DNA of 64,000 nt from Hungatella sp. (lineage in GTDB: Bacteria > Bacillota > Clostridia > Lachnospirales > Lachnospiraceae): NCBI GenBank assembly GCA_009712635.1, contig WASS01000015.1:682001-746000 (forward strand). The letters are read 5' to 3'. The translations under genes and the position numbers were made by a program. Below the pieces are notes generated by a model. It had not been told where the DNA came from. It saw only the letters and a list, made by a program, of their open reading frames with translations, and ran no database searches. Positions 36,847 to 48,900 of this stretch are shown piece after piece. How positions within the stretch are numbered: position 1 is the stretch's first letter; each line of letters begins with the position of its first letter.

Positions 36847-37944
36847 CTAATGCCAAGCAGTATTCATAGCCTCTTGCAGCACCAGTATAACAAGTGCCTG
36901 TCCATAGGTCATCGGGCAGCACGGGATTGTCTTATAAAATTCTCCGTTAAGCCCGATAGGAGTTCCATAGGAAACATTTTTAACAGTACCGTCCTCATCA
37001 ATATAATTTAAAAGATTTTTCATTCCCAGCTGGATCAGCTCATGATAATCTTCTTTCTTTAATATTCCAAGGCGCACCCCCTTCATAATTCCATACAGGA
37101 ATGCAGCGCTGCAGGATATCTCTATATAGGAAGAATCATCATCTATAATGGTATGCCATAAACCGGTTTTGGGATCTGCATACCGTTTCAGCGCATCTAC
37201 CTGATTTTTATAAACACTTAAGAAATACCGCTTCAGGCCTTCATCCATAGGAATGTCCTCCAAAAGCTCCATAATGACTATGGTGTACCAGCAGTTTCCT
37301 CTTCCCCATAGAACTTTACCGTAGTTATCATTTCTTTTAAAGTTAAAACCGTGGTAAAACAGCCCCTCTTCTTTATTTAATAAGTATTTAATATGAGAGA
37401 GGATCTGATAATTGGCCTCATCATAATAATCTTTTCTGTCAAGAAGCTTACCGGCTCTTGACAGAAACAGCACTGCCATAAACAGTGTATCAATGAGAAT
37501 CTCATTATCATTGGCACTTCCCGTTATCATATGCTGAAAGCAGCCATCTCCAGTCCGGATCAGTTTTTGATCTTTCATGATCCAGTCGGCCCAGTCTTTG
37601 ATAAACTCCAGATATTCTGGTTTTTCCGTTCTTTCATATAGATAAGTAAGGGTGAGCATGGGAGAAGTCGTATTCACATTCCGTTCCAGTATTCCCTCCC
37701 TGATACGGTTATCATACCAGTCAATGATGGAGTCGAGAATCTCCTGCCTCCCGCTTACTTCATAATACTTATAAAGACCGAATATTCCCACTCCCTGGGG
37801 CCACTCCCAGCAATTAAAATCAATCAGGCTGATGGGGTATACTTCTTTCATGCCATTATTTTTTAAAACCATCATTTTCTCTGATACCAGATTTAGTTTC
37901 TCTTCTAATGTCTTTAAATCTATCACGTCGTCTTTTTCCTCCAT
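36847..37944 (-). CDS. GH105-type unsaturated glucuronyl/rhamnogalacturonyl hydrolase
   Basis: 365 aa, alpha/alpha-toroid of the GH88/GH105 type. Visible: WEWPQGVGIFGLYKYYE (46-62), the likely catalytic aspartate D152 in ILIDTLFMAVLFL, GLFYHGF (H198), and WGRGNCWYTI with R215. These enzymes hydrate the unsaturated uronic acid left by polysaccharide lyases. No signal peptide, so it acts in the cytoplasm on imported oligosaccharides. It overlaps the preceding 832-aa gene by 22 nt, indicating tight coupling. GH105 rather than GH88 is inferred from overall resemblance to YteR-like proteins. Confidence 0.85.
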   Translation of the reverse strand: MEEKDDVIDLKTLEEKLNLVSEKMMVLKNNGMKEVYPISLIDFNCWEWPQGVGIFGLYKYYEVSGRQEILDSIIDWYDNRIREGILERNVNTTSPMLTLTYLYERTEKPEYLEFIKDWADWIMKDQKLIRTGDGCFQHMITGSANDNEILIDTLFMAVLFLSRAGKLLDRKDYYDEANYQILSHIKYLLNKEEGLFYHGFNFKRNDNYGKVLWGRGNCWYTIVIMELLEDIPMDEGLKRYFLSVYKNQVDALKRYADPKTGLWHTIIDDDSSYIEISCSAAFLYGIMKGVRLGILKKEDYHELIQLGMKNLLNYIDEDGTVKNVSYGTPIGLNGEFYKTIPCCPMTYGQALVILVLQEAMNTAWH

Positions 37945-40421
37945 CTGATTGTGCCTTCTACTGTCTGCGGATAATGGTATACAGTTTCCCCGTTGACCTT
38001 TAATATGGTTTCTTTCTCAAGAAGATACTCTGTTCCATTTTCATCTGTAACAGACGTGCTGGTTCCATCCATGGTGATGGCAAGTTTTTTGAAAGCCGAA
38101 AAAATATCATCAAGACTTTGGTCTTCTCCCAGGCTTCCTACCCGCACGACCCATACATTATCTCTGCTCTGACTGATAAACTCACGGAACTGATTGGGTC
38201 CGTGTTCCTGTATGGTAAGTCCCTGAAGGGCTTTTACTGCAATATAGGCCCCATCCTTTTCCAGCACCAGAACGCCATCTTCTCCCTTATAACGGGAGAA
38301 CGCACTGATTGGAATGTATGCATGAGTATACCCAATTCTCTCATCTTCCTCAATATGAAATCTCAAAACTGCTGTATTTTCAAATTGCGCCCCAAGGGGA
38401 AGTACACCGTTACCTGCCCAGAAATTTGGTCTGCCGCTTCCATATGGAAACGCCTCTCCCGGGTGATTGATGAAGACCTGTGCTGTCTCATCAATTGTTG
38501 CCTGTAAGATATGCTCCTGATATCCTTTCTCAAATGGCTTAAAGCCCACCGCGGTGGATAAAAGAGCACGGCTATTTTTGTAAAGATAGAGATTGACGTG
38601 ATTTTCGAATCCCTGGGTATTTTCAAAGATCAGTTCTTCCTCTTCGTCAATCGCCGCATACTTTTTATACTCCATTGGAGGTTCATAATTTCCAAGTATG
38701 AGAGAAATGTAACCGATACAGGCTCTGTTTAAATACCCGGCATTATAAGCAACATAAAGCAGGGAGGTGGTACCCGCATTGTAATTACCCTTCATCTCCT
38801 TTTCATAACTCCGGCCAAAGCTGGTCATTACTGCCCCCTTATGAGCATTGACCGTCAGAGAATAGAATATCATATCCAGTGCCTTCTGCGCTTTTTTATG
38901 GAGCGGATTATCTTCCTCAGTCAGATTATAAAGGGTACCAATACCAAGCACATCGACTGGAATATAGGCATTGGAATTCCATTCTGTAATAAATTCCCGG
39001 AAAAAGTCGTCAAACCACTGATGCAGCAGTTCTTCACCTCTTGCCTTCACCTCTTCCCCTGTTCTGCCACTGTTGGTAAAAGTCCGTTCAGGCAGGTAGG
39101 TTCCGGTCAAATACTGACAGCAATGGAAAAGAAGTGCATGATTTTCACTAAAGAACCACATCACATCATCCCCAGGTTCATCAATCCAGTATCTGTACTC
39201 AACCATGGTTTCTTCCAGAGCCTTCTTTAATGTGTCTGAAATACGGCTTTGGAACGTCCGGTAAATGTAAATCATAATGATAAAATGAAAATCGGAACAG
39301 TCTTTTCTACTTCTCACACCCTCCAGCTCTTCCAGCAGAATCGCTTCTGCCCGCTGGTATTCCTGATTCCTATAAAGCAAGGCTGCAGCTTTATATGTAT
39401 TGTCAGGAGCAAAACGGATTACTGCGTCCATTGCCAGTTTTCTGCGGATGCTGCTGTCTTCATTCCCGCTTAAAAGGAATTCTTCCCGCACCAGCTGATT
39501 CCCGATTTTTCTCTTTATGGAGATTCCCTGATAGGTAAGTACAACTGTAAAGTAATAATATCCTGGTGAAATGTCATCAGTATGGAACAGCTCCAGTCCT
39601 TTTTGTAAAGGCTCCATGGTATATTTTCTGGTTTTTATAAGCTTCCATGATTGTTCCATTTTTTCTATAAATTCACCCGGAGTTATGATAACCTCCAGAT
39701 CAAGGATTGTATCAAACGGATTGCTAAGATTCATTTTTATAGATTCGCTGATATAAGCCTCTTTATCAAAGCTCATTGCGTTTAACATCTGCTCCATTTT
39801 TGTTAAAACGCCTTCATTTACTTCTTCTTTTACTGGAATCAGTATTTTTAAATCGGCACCTCCCAGACGCTTCATCCGGAAATAGTAATCCGTATCCCGC
39901 TCTGCCAGATCATCAAGACACACCACCAGTGAATTTTCCCCTTTTAAAAGAGGGATGGAAACGGTTGTTTTTTTTACCAGATTTCTGGTAAATGGTGTGA
40001 AGTCGCAGATCAGCTGTTCATTTGCCCAGACTGTTAACCCGCCGCAGGTCTCCAGCTCAAAATCTATGGTGTTTGCTACATCAGACCAGAGCGTGGTAAA
40101 ACCATACATTCTTAAATAAGTAGGACGGTAATAAAAGCCTGATGCATCGATTCCTGGATTTCCAAATGGAAAATATTGTTTTAGCTTATTGCCCTCTGAC
40201 AGTTCTGTAAAATCAGGATAATCGGGAACTTCCTGTCTCCGTTCCTCTAAAAATTCTTTCCTGCAGGGATTCTCATGAATGGCAAATCCTTTCTTCAGCC
40301 ATTCATTGACTCTTCCGCTTAAGGTAGATCTGGTAAATTCCCGGACCTGGGTATGAACCTCGCTTATGAGGAAGCGGTTTACAAATCCTTCCGCAAACAG
40401 CGGATATTCCAAGTACTTCAT
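37923..40421 (-). CDS. uncharacterised 832-aa protein of the carbohydrate cluster
   Basis: 832 aa, no signal peptide. Three parts can be seen: an N-terminal region with a jelly-roll-like stretch (FELETCGGLTVWANEQLI, then GENSLVVCLDDLAERD, about 115-190); a long helical middle (about 315-590) with motifs WFFSENHALLFH and YIPVDVLGIGTLYNL; and a beta-rich C-terminal part (about 620-832). The plan recalls lyases and hydrolases with an alpha/alpha toroid plus beta sandwich, but I cannot assign a family or catalytic residues. Its overlap with the GH105-type gene suggests they act in the same path, perhaps making its substrate. ATG with GGGAGG ribosome binding site. Confidence 0.7.
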   Translation of the reverse strand: MKYLEYPLFAEGFVNRFLISEVHTQVREFTRSTLSGRVNEWLKKGFAIHENPCRKEFLEERRQEVPDYPDFTELSEGNKLKQYFPFGNPGIDASGFYYRPTYLRMYGFTTLWSDVANTIDFELETCGGLTVWANEQLICDFTPFTRNLVKKTTVSIPLLKGENSLVVCLDDLAERDTDYYFRMKRLGGADLKILIPVKEEVNEGVLTKMEQMLNAMSFDKEAYISESIKMNLSNPFDTILDLEVIITPGEFIEKMEQSWKLIKTRKYTMEPLQKGLELFHTDDISPGYYYFTVVLTYQGISIKRKIGNQLVREEFLLSGNEDSSIRRKLAMDAVIRFAPDNTYKAAALLYRNQEYQRAEAILLEELEGVRSRKDCSDFHFIIMIYIYRTFQSRISDTLKKALEETMVEYRYWIDEPGDDVMWFFSENHALLFHCCQYLTGTYLPERTFTNSGRTGEEVKARGEELLHQWFDDFFREFITEWNSNAYIPVDVLGIGTLYNLTEEDNPLHKKAQKALDMIFYSLTVNAHKGAVMTSFGRSYEKEMKGNYNAGTTSLLYVAYNAGYLNRACIGYISLILGNYEPPMEYKKYAAIDEEEELIFENTQGFENHVNLYLYKNSRALLSTAVGFKPFEKGYQEHILQATIDETAQVFINHPGEAFPYGSGRPNFWAGNGVLPLGAQFENTAVLRFHIEEDERIGYTHAYIPISAFSRYKGEDGVLVLEKDGAYIAVKALQGLTIQEHGPNQFREFISQSRDNVWVVRVGSLGEDQSLDDIFSAFKKLAITMDGTSTSVTDENGTEYLLEKETILKVNGETVYHYPQTVEGTIRWRKKTT

Positions 40422-40438
40422 GCTCTCTTTCCTCCCAT

Positions 40439-41272
40439 TTACTCTTTTACTCCTCCGGCTGTCATGCCGCCTATGATATGACTTTGCAGTGTTACGAACA
40501 CAATGATTACCGGAATCATGGATATAACCGACATAGCCAGAAGGCTGTTCCAGTCAACGGAATATTCACCGGAGTAATTTGCAAGGGCAAGCTGTATGGT
40601 GTAACGTTCTTTGCTGTTAATTACCAGCTTTGGCCAAAGGTAATCATTCCATCTCCACATAAAGGAGAAAATACAAAGCACAGAGATTACCGGTTTTGCC
40701 AGAGGAAGCATAATTCGCATTAAAATGCTGGTTTCCGATGCTCCGTCAATTCTTGCCGCTTCCATATAGGCATCCGGAATTCCTACGTAATACTGTCTTA
40801 CCAAAAACACGGCAGTGGGGGATGCCACAGCTGGAATAATCAGTCCCCATAAGCTGTTGTAAAGACCGGTTGCCACGATAACCTTAAAAATGGGAATCAT
40901 GATGACCTCCAGCGGAATCATCAGCGTTGCCAGTACAATACCAAATAAAATTTTATCCCCTTTAAACCGGTATTTGGCAAAGGCGTAGCCTGACATTACA
41001 TTTACCACTATGGTAAGGAACGTGGCGGTAACACTGGTAAATACAGTATTGAAAAAATAAATGCCGAAATGCCCTTCTTCCAATGCCTTCTGGTAATTAG
41101 AAAAGGAAGGATTTTTCCCAATCAGGCTTGGCGGCCAGGAAAACAGCTCTCCTGTACTTTTAAAGGAGGAACCAATCACCCAGAGAATGGGGATCAGGAA
41201 TAAAAAGGTCAGAATCAACAAAATTGCCCATGTTACTCCGTTTAAAAAATATTTCCTGCCCTTAGTCTGCAT
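40439..41272 (-). CDS. carbohydrate ABC transporter permease (MalG type)
   Basis: 277 aa, six membrane segments. The EAA loop that contacts the ATPase is YMEAARIDGASETSILMRIM. C-terminal IGGMTAGGVKE is typical for CUT1 MalG-type permeases. The start is ATG 41270-41272 with GGAGG 8 nt upstream; it overlaps the end of the other permease by 11 nt. The cluster encodes no ATP-binding subunit, so a shared MsmX-like ATPase from elsewhere is needed. Confidence 0.93.
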   Translation of the reverse strand: MQTKGRKYFLNGVTWAILLILTFLFLIPILWVIGSSFKSTGELFSWPPSLIGKNPSFSNYQKALEEGHFGIYFFNTVFTSVTATFLTIVVNVMSGYAFAKYRFKGDKILFGIVLATLMIPLEVIMIPIFKVIVATGLYNSLWGLIIPAVASPTAVFLVRQYYVGIPDAYMEAARIDGASETSILMRIMLPLAKPVISVLCIFSFMWRWNDYLWPKLVINSKERYTIQLALANYSGEYSVDWNSLLAMSVISMIPVIIVFVTLQSHIIGGMTAGGVKE

Positions 41273-42137
41273 CCTGCTCACCTCCTTTATTTACCTTAAA
41301 CTGTATCACTGTAAACATTGCCAGCAGCACGAACAGGATCATGGTCATAGCACTGGCATAGCCCATCTGATTTTTTTCAAATCCGGTTTCCTGAATCGTC
41401 TGAACCATAAACTTAGTAGCACCTGCAGGTCCACCCTGGGTCAGTGCATAGACCAGCGGATATGTTTTTATGATAGTCACAGTGGATAAAACCAGAACCA
41501 GAAGGCTGGTTGGTTTTAGAAGCGGCAGCGTGATGTAGCGAAACTGATGGTAGAAACCTGCGCCATCGATACGTGCCGCCTCATAATAAGTTTCAGAAAT
41601 AGCCTTAATGCCTGATATGAACATCACCATGTAATAACCGGACATACTCCATGCAGTCACAAATATTACCACCCCCATGGAATAATTCTGATCCGTCAGC
41701 CATTTAACAGGGGAGTGTCCCATTACAGTGAGAAGATAATTAATAACGCCGAATTCCTCTCCCAGAAGGAACCTCCAGGTCAGTCCTACTATAATACTGG
41801 ATATCATGGTAGGCCAGTAAAAAACAGCCCGGAAGAAATCATTTCCTTTTCTGGCTCCCGACAATAACAAGGCCAGACCCATGGCCGATACATAGACAAG
41901 GGGAACTGAAACTCCGGTAAAGAAAATGGTACGGAGAAACGAATTCCAGAATCCCCGGTCCGAAAACAGCTTGATATAATTTTGAATCCCCACAAATACC
42001 TGAGGATTGATACCGTCCCACTTTGTCAGTGATATCCACAACCCATTTACTGCCGGAAAGAACAAAAACAGGCCGAATATAATTAAAGTAGGAGCAAGCA
42101 GCAGATAAGGGAATACATTCCGCTCAAACTTCCTCAT
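41262..42137 (-). CDS. carbohydrate ABC transporter permease (MalF type)
   Basis: 291 aa, six membrane segments, starting MRKFERNVFPYLLLAPTLII. EAA loop YYEAARIDGAGFYHQFRYI. CUT1 family MalF/UgpA-type permease. The start is ATG 42135-42137 with GGAGGT about 7 nt upstream; the frame is open for 31 more codons into AT-rich DNA. First gene of the cluster. TATAAT is at 42160-42165 with TTGATT at 42185-42190, but the 19-nt spacing is long, so the promoter is uncertain. Confidence 0.93.
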   Translation of the reverse strand: MRKFERNVFPYLLLAPTLIIFGLFLFFPAVNGLWISLTKWDGINPQVFVGIQNYIKLFSDRGFWNSFLRTIFFTGVSVPLVYVSAMGLALLLSGARKGNDFFRAVFYWPTMISSIIVGLTWRFLLGEEFGVINYLLTVMGHSPVKWLTDQNYSMGVVIFVTAWSMSGYYMVMFISGIKAISETYYEAARIDGAGFYHQFRYITLPLLKPTSLLVLVLSTVTIIKTYPLVYALTQGGPAGATKFMVQTIQETGFEKNQMGYASAMTMILFVLLAMFTVIQFKVNKGGEQDAD

Positions 42138-42230
42138 TGTTTTACCTCCTTTTTTTATGATTATAGCATTAAAAAAAAGAGAAAAATCAAGTTTAATTAT
42201 GCAAATATTATAGAATATTGTCATTTCCAT

Positions 42231-42264
42231 AAAAAAACGCCCTGACAGAAAAATCTGTCAGGGC
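42231..42264 (-). terminator. terminator of rpoBC
   Basis: Minus strand: GCCCTGACAGA-TTTT-TCTGTCAGGGC followed by a run of seven T. A perfect 11-bp stem 10 nt after the rpoC stop. Confidence 0.95.
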
Positions 42265-42274
42265 ATCTTCATTC

Positions 42275-45200
42275 TTATTCTTCTATTTCACCTTCACTAA
42301 TGGCTAAAATCTCTTCTGCATCATCAAAATTGTCATCAGATAACAGAATCTCATCATCATCAGTTAAAAGGATCTCATCACTTTCTTCACAAGCAGCATC
42401 TGTGCTTAAGTTAATGGTGCGGTAACGTTTCATGCCTGTACCGGCAGGAATCGGCTTACCGATGATAACATTCTCTTTTAATCCGATCAAATGATCCACT
42501 TTACCGTTAATGGCAGCTTCAGTCAGAACCTTAGTGGTCTCCTGGAAGGAAGCAGCTGACAGGAATGAATCGGTAGCCAGAGATGCCTTGGTGATACCAA
42601 GCATTACCTGCTTTCCGTCTGCCGGCTCTTTGCCTTCGGCAAGAAGGGCTTCATTTAAATCATTATAGTCAAGAACGTCCATAGAAGTTCCTGGAAGAAC
42701 ATCGCTGTCTCCGCTTTCTTCTATTTTGATCTTCTTAAGCATCTGTCTTACGATCATCTCAACGTGCTTATCATTAATCTCAACACCCTGCAGACGGTAT
42801 ACACGCTGTACTTCCTGGATCATATAATCCTGTACGGCACGAACACCCTTAATCTTTAAGATGTCATGAGGATTTACACTACCTTCTGTCAGCTCATCGC
42901 CGGCTTCCAGTACCTGACCATCCTGTACCTTGATTCTGGAACCATAAGGAATCAGATAAGTCTTTGAATTTCCTGTTTCGTTCTCAGTAATAATAATTTC
43001 ACGTTTCTTTTTCGTATCTTTAATGGCAACGACACCGGGGAATTCTGCAATGATAGCAAGACCCTTCGGCTTACGTGCCTCAAAAAGCTCCTCGACACGG
43101 GGAAGACCCTGTGTGATATCGCCACCGGCAACACCGCCGGTATGGAACGTACGCATGGTAAGCTGTGTTCCTGGCTCTCCGATTGACTGAGCTGCGATAA
43201 TACCAACTGCCTCACCAACCTGAACCGGCTGTCCGGTTGCCATGTTGGCTCCGTAACATTTCGCGCAGACACCCTGATGGGATTTGCAGGTAAGAACGTT
43301 GCGGATCTTGATAGAATCACGACCCTGCTTATTGAGCACTTTCATAACGGCTCCCGCACGTTTAGGAGTACACATGTGGTTTGCTTTTACAATTACTTCT
43401 CCTGTATCCGGATCTGTAATGGATTCTGCGATAAATCTTCCTGTGATACGCTCTTCCAGGCTTTCAATGGTTTCCTGTCCGTCTGTGAATGCCTTGATCT
43501 CCATAAACGGAATATCTTTCCCTTCACAGCAGTCGATCTCTCTGATAATCATATCCTGGGATACGTCTACCAGACGTCTGGTCAGATAACCAGAGTCAGC
43601 GGTTCGAAGCGCTGTATCGGAAAGTCCCTTACGGGCTCCGTGAGCAGAGATAAAGTACTCCAATACGTCAAGGCCTTCACGGAAGTTTGACTTAATAGGA
43701 AGTTCGATGGTGTGACCGGTTGTATCTGCCATAAGTCCACGCATACCTGCCAGCTGTTTGATCTGTTTATCAGAACCACGGGCTCCGGAATCTGCCATCA
43801 TGTAGATGTTGTTGTACTTATCAAGTCCTGTCAGCAGGTCATGGGTCAACTGATCATCGGTTGTTTTCCATGTGTCAATAACTTCTTTATAACGCTCTTC
43901 CTCTGTGATAAGACCACGGCGGAAGTTCTTTGCAATCTGGTCAACCGTTGCCTGGGCATCTGCGATCAGCTTCGGTTTGCTCTCCGGCACGGTCATGTCG
44001 GAAATGGATACTGTCATGGCTGCCTTCGTTGAGTACCGATAACCAATGGCCTTAATGTCATCCAGAGTTTCAGCGGTCTGTACAGCTCCGTGAACGTTAA
44101 TAACTTTTTCAAGGATCTGCTTACACTGCTTCTTGCCTACATGGAAATCGACTTCCATTAAAAGCTCATTGCCTGGAATGGAACGATCTACGAAACCAAG
44201 ATCCTGAGGAACGATCTCATTGAATATGAAACGTCCTACTGTGGATTCTACAACTCCGCTTAATACGGTACCATCAGGCATCTTCTTGCTGACTCTTGCC
44301 TTGATTCTGGAATGAAGGGTAACTGCCTGGTTTTCATAAGCAAGAATTGCTTCATTAATGCTCTTGAATACCATTCCTTCTCCCTTGGCACCAGGTCTTT
44401 CCTGTGTCAGGTAATAGATACCAAGGACCATATCCTGAGATGGTACTGCTACAGGACCACCGTCGGAAGGCTTTAACAAGTTGTTTGGAGAGAGCAGAAG
44501 GAAACGGCACTCTGCCTGGGCTTCTACGGAAAGAGGCAGATGAACCGCCATCTGGTCACCATCAAAGTCGGCATTAAATGCGGTACAAACAAGAGGATGA
44601 AGCTTAATTGCCTTACCTTCTACCAGAATCGGCTCGAATGCCTGGATTCCAAGTCTGTGAAGGGTAGGCGCACGGTTTAACATAACCGGATGCTCTTTGA
44701 TTACGTCCTCTAAGACATCCCATACCTCTGTCTGAAGACGTTCTACCATCTTCTTTGCATTTTTAATGTTGTGTGCTGTTCCATTGGAAACAAGCTCTTT
44801 CATAACGAAAGGTTTGAATAACTCAATCGCCATCTCTTTTGGAAGACCGCACTGATAAATCTTAAGTTCTGGTCCTACTACGATAACGGAACGTCCGGAG
44901 TAGTCAACACGTTTACCTAAAAGGTTCTGACGGAAACGTCCCTGTTTACCCTTTAACATATCAGATAAGGACTTTAAGGCACGGTTTCCAGGTCCGGTAA
45001 CCGGTCTGCCACGTCTGCCGTTGTCGATTAATGCATCAACTGCTTCCTGAAGCATACGTTTTTCATTGCGGACAATGATATCCGGTGCACCCAGCTCTAA
45101 AAGACGAGCCAGACGGTTGTTACGGTTAATAATTCTTCTGTATAAATCATTTAAGTCGGAAGTAGCGAAACGTCCGCCGTCCAGCTGTACCATAGGACGG

Positions 45201-45934
45201 ATATCCGGAGGGATTACAGGAACTACTGTCATGATCATCCACTCTGGTAAGTTACCGGAGTTGCGGAATGCTTCCACAACTTCCAGTCTCTTGATGATTC
45301 TTGCACGTTTCTGTCCGGTTGCGTCCTTTAAGCCTTTCTTTAAGTCCGCAGAATCTTTTTCAAGATCTATGGAATGGAGGAGCTCTAAAATAGCCTCAGC
45401 ACCCATTCCTACGCGGAAAGAACCGTAACCGTACTTATCCACTTCTTCTCTGTACTCTTTTTCTGATAAAACCTGCTTATACTGAAGACCTGTATTTCCA
45501 GCATCCAGAACAACATAAGAAGCAAAATACAGCACCTTCTCCAGTGTTCTTGGTGAAATATCAAGGATCAGACCCATACGGCTTGGTATTCCCTTGAAAT
45601 ACCAGATATGGGAAACAGGAGCAGCGAGCTGGATATGACCCATACGCTCTCTTCTGACACTGGCCTTTGTTACTTCAACGCCGCATCGGTCACAGATAAC
45701 GCCTTTATACCGGATCTTTTTATATTTGCCGCAATGACATTCCCAGTCCTTGCTTGGTCCGAAAATCCGTTCACAGAACAAACCGTCTTTTTCCGGCTTT
45801 AAGGTTCTGTAGTTAATCGTCTCAGGCTTTTTCACCTCGCCATGGGACCAATCCAGAATTTTCTCCGGAGATGCCAGACCGATCTTTATGGCATCGAATG
45901 TCATCGGGTGGTAAGTTTCATTATTTTCAGGCAT
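42275..45934 (-). CDS. rpoC: DNA-directed RNA polymerase subunit beta-prime
   Basis: 1219 aa. N-terminal zinc ribbon (WECHCGK then CDRCGVEV), the catalytic NADFDGDQ motif with its three Mg-binding aspartates, the trigger-loop/bridge region [16 protein letters not shown], and the second zinc site ([17 protein letters not shown]). The last 40 residues are very acidic ([13 protein letters not shown] end). ATG with GGGAGA ribosome binding site, 18 nt after rpoB. Confidence 0.98.
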   Translation of the reverse strand: MPENNETYHPMTFDAIKIGLASPEKILDWSHGEVKKPETINYRTLKPEKDGLFCERIFGPSKDWECHCGKYKKIRYKGVICDRCGVEVTKASVRRERMGHIQLAAPVSHIWYFKGIPSRMGLILDISPRTLEKVLYFASYVVLDAGNTGLQYKQVLSEKEYREEVDKYGYGSFRVGMGAEAILELLHSIDLEKDSADLKKGLKDATGQKRARIIKRLEVVEAFRNSGNLPEWMIMTVVPVIPPDIRPMVQLDGGRFATSDLNDLYRRIINRNNRLARLLELGAPDIIVRNEKRMLQEAVDALIDNGRRGRPVTGPGNRALKSLSDMLKGKQGRFRQNLLGKRVDYSGRSVIVVGPELKIYQCGLPKEMAIELFKPFVMKELVSNGTAHNIKNAKKMVERLQTEVWDVLEDVIKEHPVMLNRAPTLHRLGIQAFEPILVEGKAIKLHPLVCTAFNADFDGDQMAVHLPLSVEAQAECRFLLLSPNNLLKPSDGGPVAVPSQDMVLGIYYLTQERPGAKGEGMVFKSINEAILAYENQAVTLHSRIKARVSKKMPDGTVLSGVVESTVGRFIFNEIVPQDLGFVDRSIPGNELLMEVDFHVGKKQCKQILEKVINVHGAVQTAETLDDIKAIGYRYSTKAAMTVSISDMTVPESKPKLIADAQATVDQIAKNFRRGLITEEERYKEVIDTWKTTDDQLTHDLLTGLDKYNNIYMMADSGARGSDKQIKQLAGMRGLMADTTGHTIELPIKSNFREGLDVLEYFISAHGARKGLSDTALRTADSGYLTRRLVDVSQDMIIREIDCCEGKDIPFMEIKAFTDGQETIESLEERITGRFIAESITDPDTGEVIVKANHMCTPKRAGAVMKVLNKQGRDSIKIRNVLTCKSHQGVCAKCYGANMATGQPVQVGEAVGIIAAQSIGEPGTQLTMRTFHTGGVAGGDITQGLPRVEELFEARKPKGLAIIAEFPGVVAIKDTKKKREIIITENETGNSKTYLIPYGSRIKVQDGQVLEAGDELTEGSVNPHDILKIKGVRAVQDYMIQEVQRVYRLQGVEINDKHVEMIVRQMLKKIKIEESGDSDVLPGTSMDVLDYNDLNEALLAEGKEPADGKQVMLGITKASLATDSFLSAASFQETTKVLTEAAINGKVDHLIGLKENVIIGKPIPAGTGMKRYRTINLSTDAACEESDEILLTDDDEILLSDDNFDDAEEILAISEGEIEE

Positions 45935-45952
45935 GAGCGGTTCTCCCTTCTA

Positions 45953-48900
45953 TTATTCTTCGTCTGAATCGTCAAATTCTACGTCATCGAAATCCTCAAA
46001 AGAATCGTCGACACCGTCCGCATCCTCTTCTTCATCAACATTTACCAGTTCATCATCCTTGAATTCCTGTTTCTGATAGCCTAATTCACTAAAGGATTCC
46101 TCATCGCGGTAATGCTTATCGCCTTCAATGATGGATCTTAAATCAGTTTCCTCATAATCTGTGCTTTCAGCAATCTGAACCTCTGTATTGTCATCACGCA
46201 GCACTCTTACATCGAGAGCCAGTGACTGAAGTTCCTTTAACAATACCTTAAAGGATTCCGGAATTCCAGGCTCAGGAATATTCTCTCCCTTAATGATGGC
46301 TTCATAGGTTTTTACACGTCCTACCACATCATCGGATTTCACTGTCATGATCTCCTGCAGTGTATAGGAAGCACCATAAGCCTCCAGAGCCCAAACCTCC
46401 ATCTCTCCGAAACGCTGGCCGCCGAACTGAGCTTTACCGCCCAGAGGCTGCTGTGTAACCAGGGAGTATGGTCCGGTAGAACGGGCATGGATCTTATCAT
46501 CAACCAGATGGTGCAGTTTCAGATAATGCATGTGTCCAATGGTAACCGCACTGTCAAAGTATTCTCCGGTCCGTCCGTCACGAAGGCGGACTTTTCCATC
46601 TCTGCTCAGCGGAACACCTTTCCACAAGCCTCTGTGCTCCAAATGTTCTCCCAGATATTCAATTACATCAGGTCTTAAAATATCTTTATATTTTTCCTGG
46701 AAGTCTTCCCACTCCATATTTACATAGTCGTTGGCTACGTCCAGGGTATCCATAATATCAATCTCGTTTGCTCCGTCAAATACCGGTGTGGATATATTAA
46801 ATCCAAGTGCTCTTGCAGCAAGGCTTAAGTGGATCTCAAGTACCTGACCGATGTTCATACGGGAAGGAACGCCCAGTGGGTTTAATACAATATCGAGAGG
46901 ACGGCCGTTTGGAAGGAATGGCATATCTTCTACGGGAAGTACACGGGAAACAACACCCTTGTTACCATGACGTCCAGCCATCTTATCACCAACAGAAATC
47001 TTTCTCTTCTGTGCGATGTAAATACGGACAGTCTGATTCACACCCGGTGAAAGCTCGTCACCATTTTCTCTGGTAAATACTTTAGCATCAACGATAATAC
47101 CATAAGCACCGTGAGGTACTTTTAAGGAAGTATCACGTACTTCTCTTGCCTTCTCACCGAAGATTGCACGTAACAGTCTCTCTTCTGCTGTCAGCTCGGT
47201 CTCTCCCTTTGGAGTTACCTTACCAACAAGGATATCTCCTGCACGGACTTCCGCACCAATACGGATAATACCTCTTTCATCAAGATCCTTTAATGCATCC
47301 TCGCCGACACCAGGAACATCACGGGTAATCTCTTCCGGTCCTAACTTGGTATCACGGGCTTCTGCCTCGTATTCCTCAATATGAACAGAAGTATAGACAT
47401 CTTCCTGTACCAGTCTCTCACTTAAGAGAACCGCATCCTCGTAGTTATAACCTTCCCAGGTCATGAATCCGATCAGAGGATTCTTACCAAGAGCGATCTC
47501 ACCCTTCTGTGTAGAAGGACCGTCAGCGATAACGTCTCCCTTTGCCACATGGTTATTCTTAAATACGATTGGCTTCTGGTTGTAGCAGTTGGACTGGTTG
47601 CTTCTCTTAAACTTGGTTAAACGGTAAACATCTTTTCCGCCATCGGAATCTCTCTTGATAATGATTTCGTTGGAGGCAGAACGCTCTACCACACCAGAGT
47701 TTCTTGCAACAACGCACACACCGGAGTCAACGGCAGCTTTTGCTTCCATACCGGTTCCTACAACAGGTGCATCGGTTGTCAGTAACGGAACGGCCTGACG
47801 CTGCATGTTTGATCCCATGAGCGCACGGTTCGCATCATCGTTTTCCAGGAAGGGGATCATGGCTGTCGCAACGGAGAATACCATCTTCGGAGAAACGTCC
47901 ATTAAATCAATATTCTTTCTCTGGAACTCGGATGTCTCCTCACGGAAACGTCCGGAAATATTCTTATGGATGAAGTGTCCTTCTTCGTCAAGAGGCTCAT
48001 TCGCCTGAGCAACAACAAAGTTATCTTCTTCATCTGCAGTTAAGTAAACAACCTCATCGGTAACGATCGGATTGTTCACATTGGTTTTATCTACCACGCG
48101 GTAAGGCGCCTCTACAAAACCGTACTGATTGACTCTCGCATAGGTAGCAAGGGAGTTGATCAGACCGATGTTAGGACCTTCTGGTGTCTCAATCGGGCAC
48201 ATACGGCCGTAATGAGTATAGTGAACGTCTCGAACCTCGAATCCGGCACGGTCTCTGGAAAGACCTCCAGGTCCCAAGGCAGATAAACGTCTCTTATGGG
48301 TAAGCTCAGCAAGCGGGTTATTCTGATCCATGAACTGGGACAGCTGGGAACTGCCGAAGAATTCCTTAACAGCCGCAGTAACCGGCTTGATATTAATCAG
48401 AGACTGTGGCGTAATGCCATCCATATCCTGTGTTGTCATACGCTCACGGACAACACGTTCCATTCTGGACAGACCAATCCGGTACTGATTCTGGAGAAGT
48501 TCTCCTACCGCACGGATTCTTCTGTTGCCCAGATGATCGATGTCATCTGCGTTACCTACTTCTTCTTCCAGATGCATGTTATAGTTGATGGAAGCTAAAA
48601 TATCTTCCTTTGTAATATGCTTAGGAATCAGTTCATTCACGTGTCTGTGAATTGCTTTCTTTAATGCCTCTTCATCGCCGCTTCCAACTTCTGACAGAAT
48701 TTTTTCAAGAGCTGGGTAGAATACTAATTCTGTAATCCCGGCATCCTTTGGATCAAAGCTTACATGGGCTGACAAGTCAACCATTAAGTTGGAAAGAACT
48801 TTCTGTTTGTGCTCCACACCTTCCAGCCACACGAACGGAACAGCTGCATTCTGAATATCAGTCGCAAGCTGCTTGTCTACAGTCGTTCCAGCCTCTGCCA

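Noticed and set aside
42160-42190. TTGATT / TATAAT pair before the MalF-type permease
   Set aside because: Spacing is 19 nt, so it is not listed as a confident promoter; mentioned only in the gene entry.
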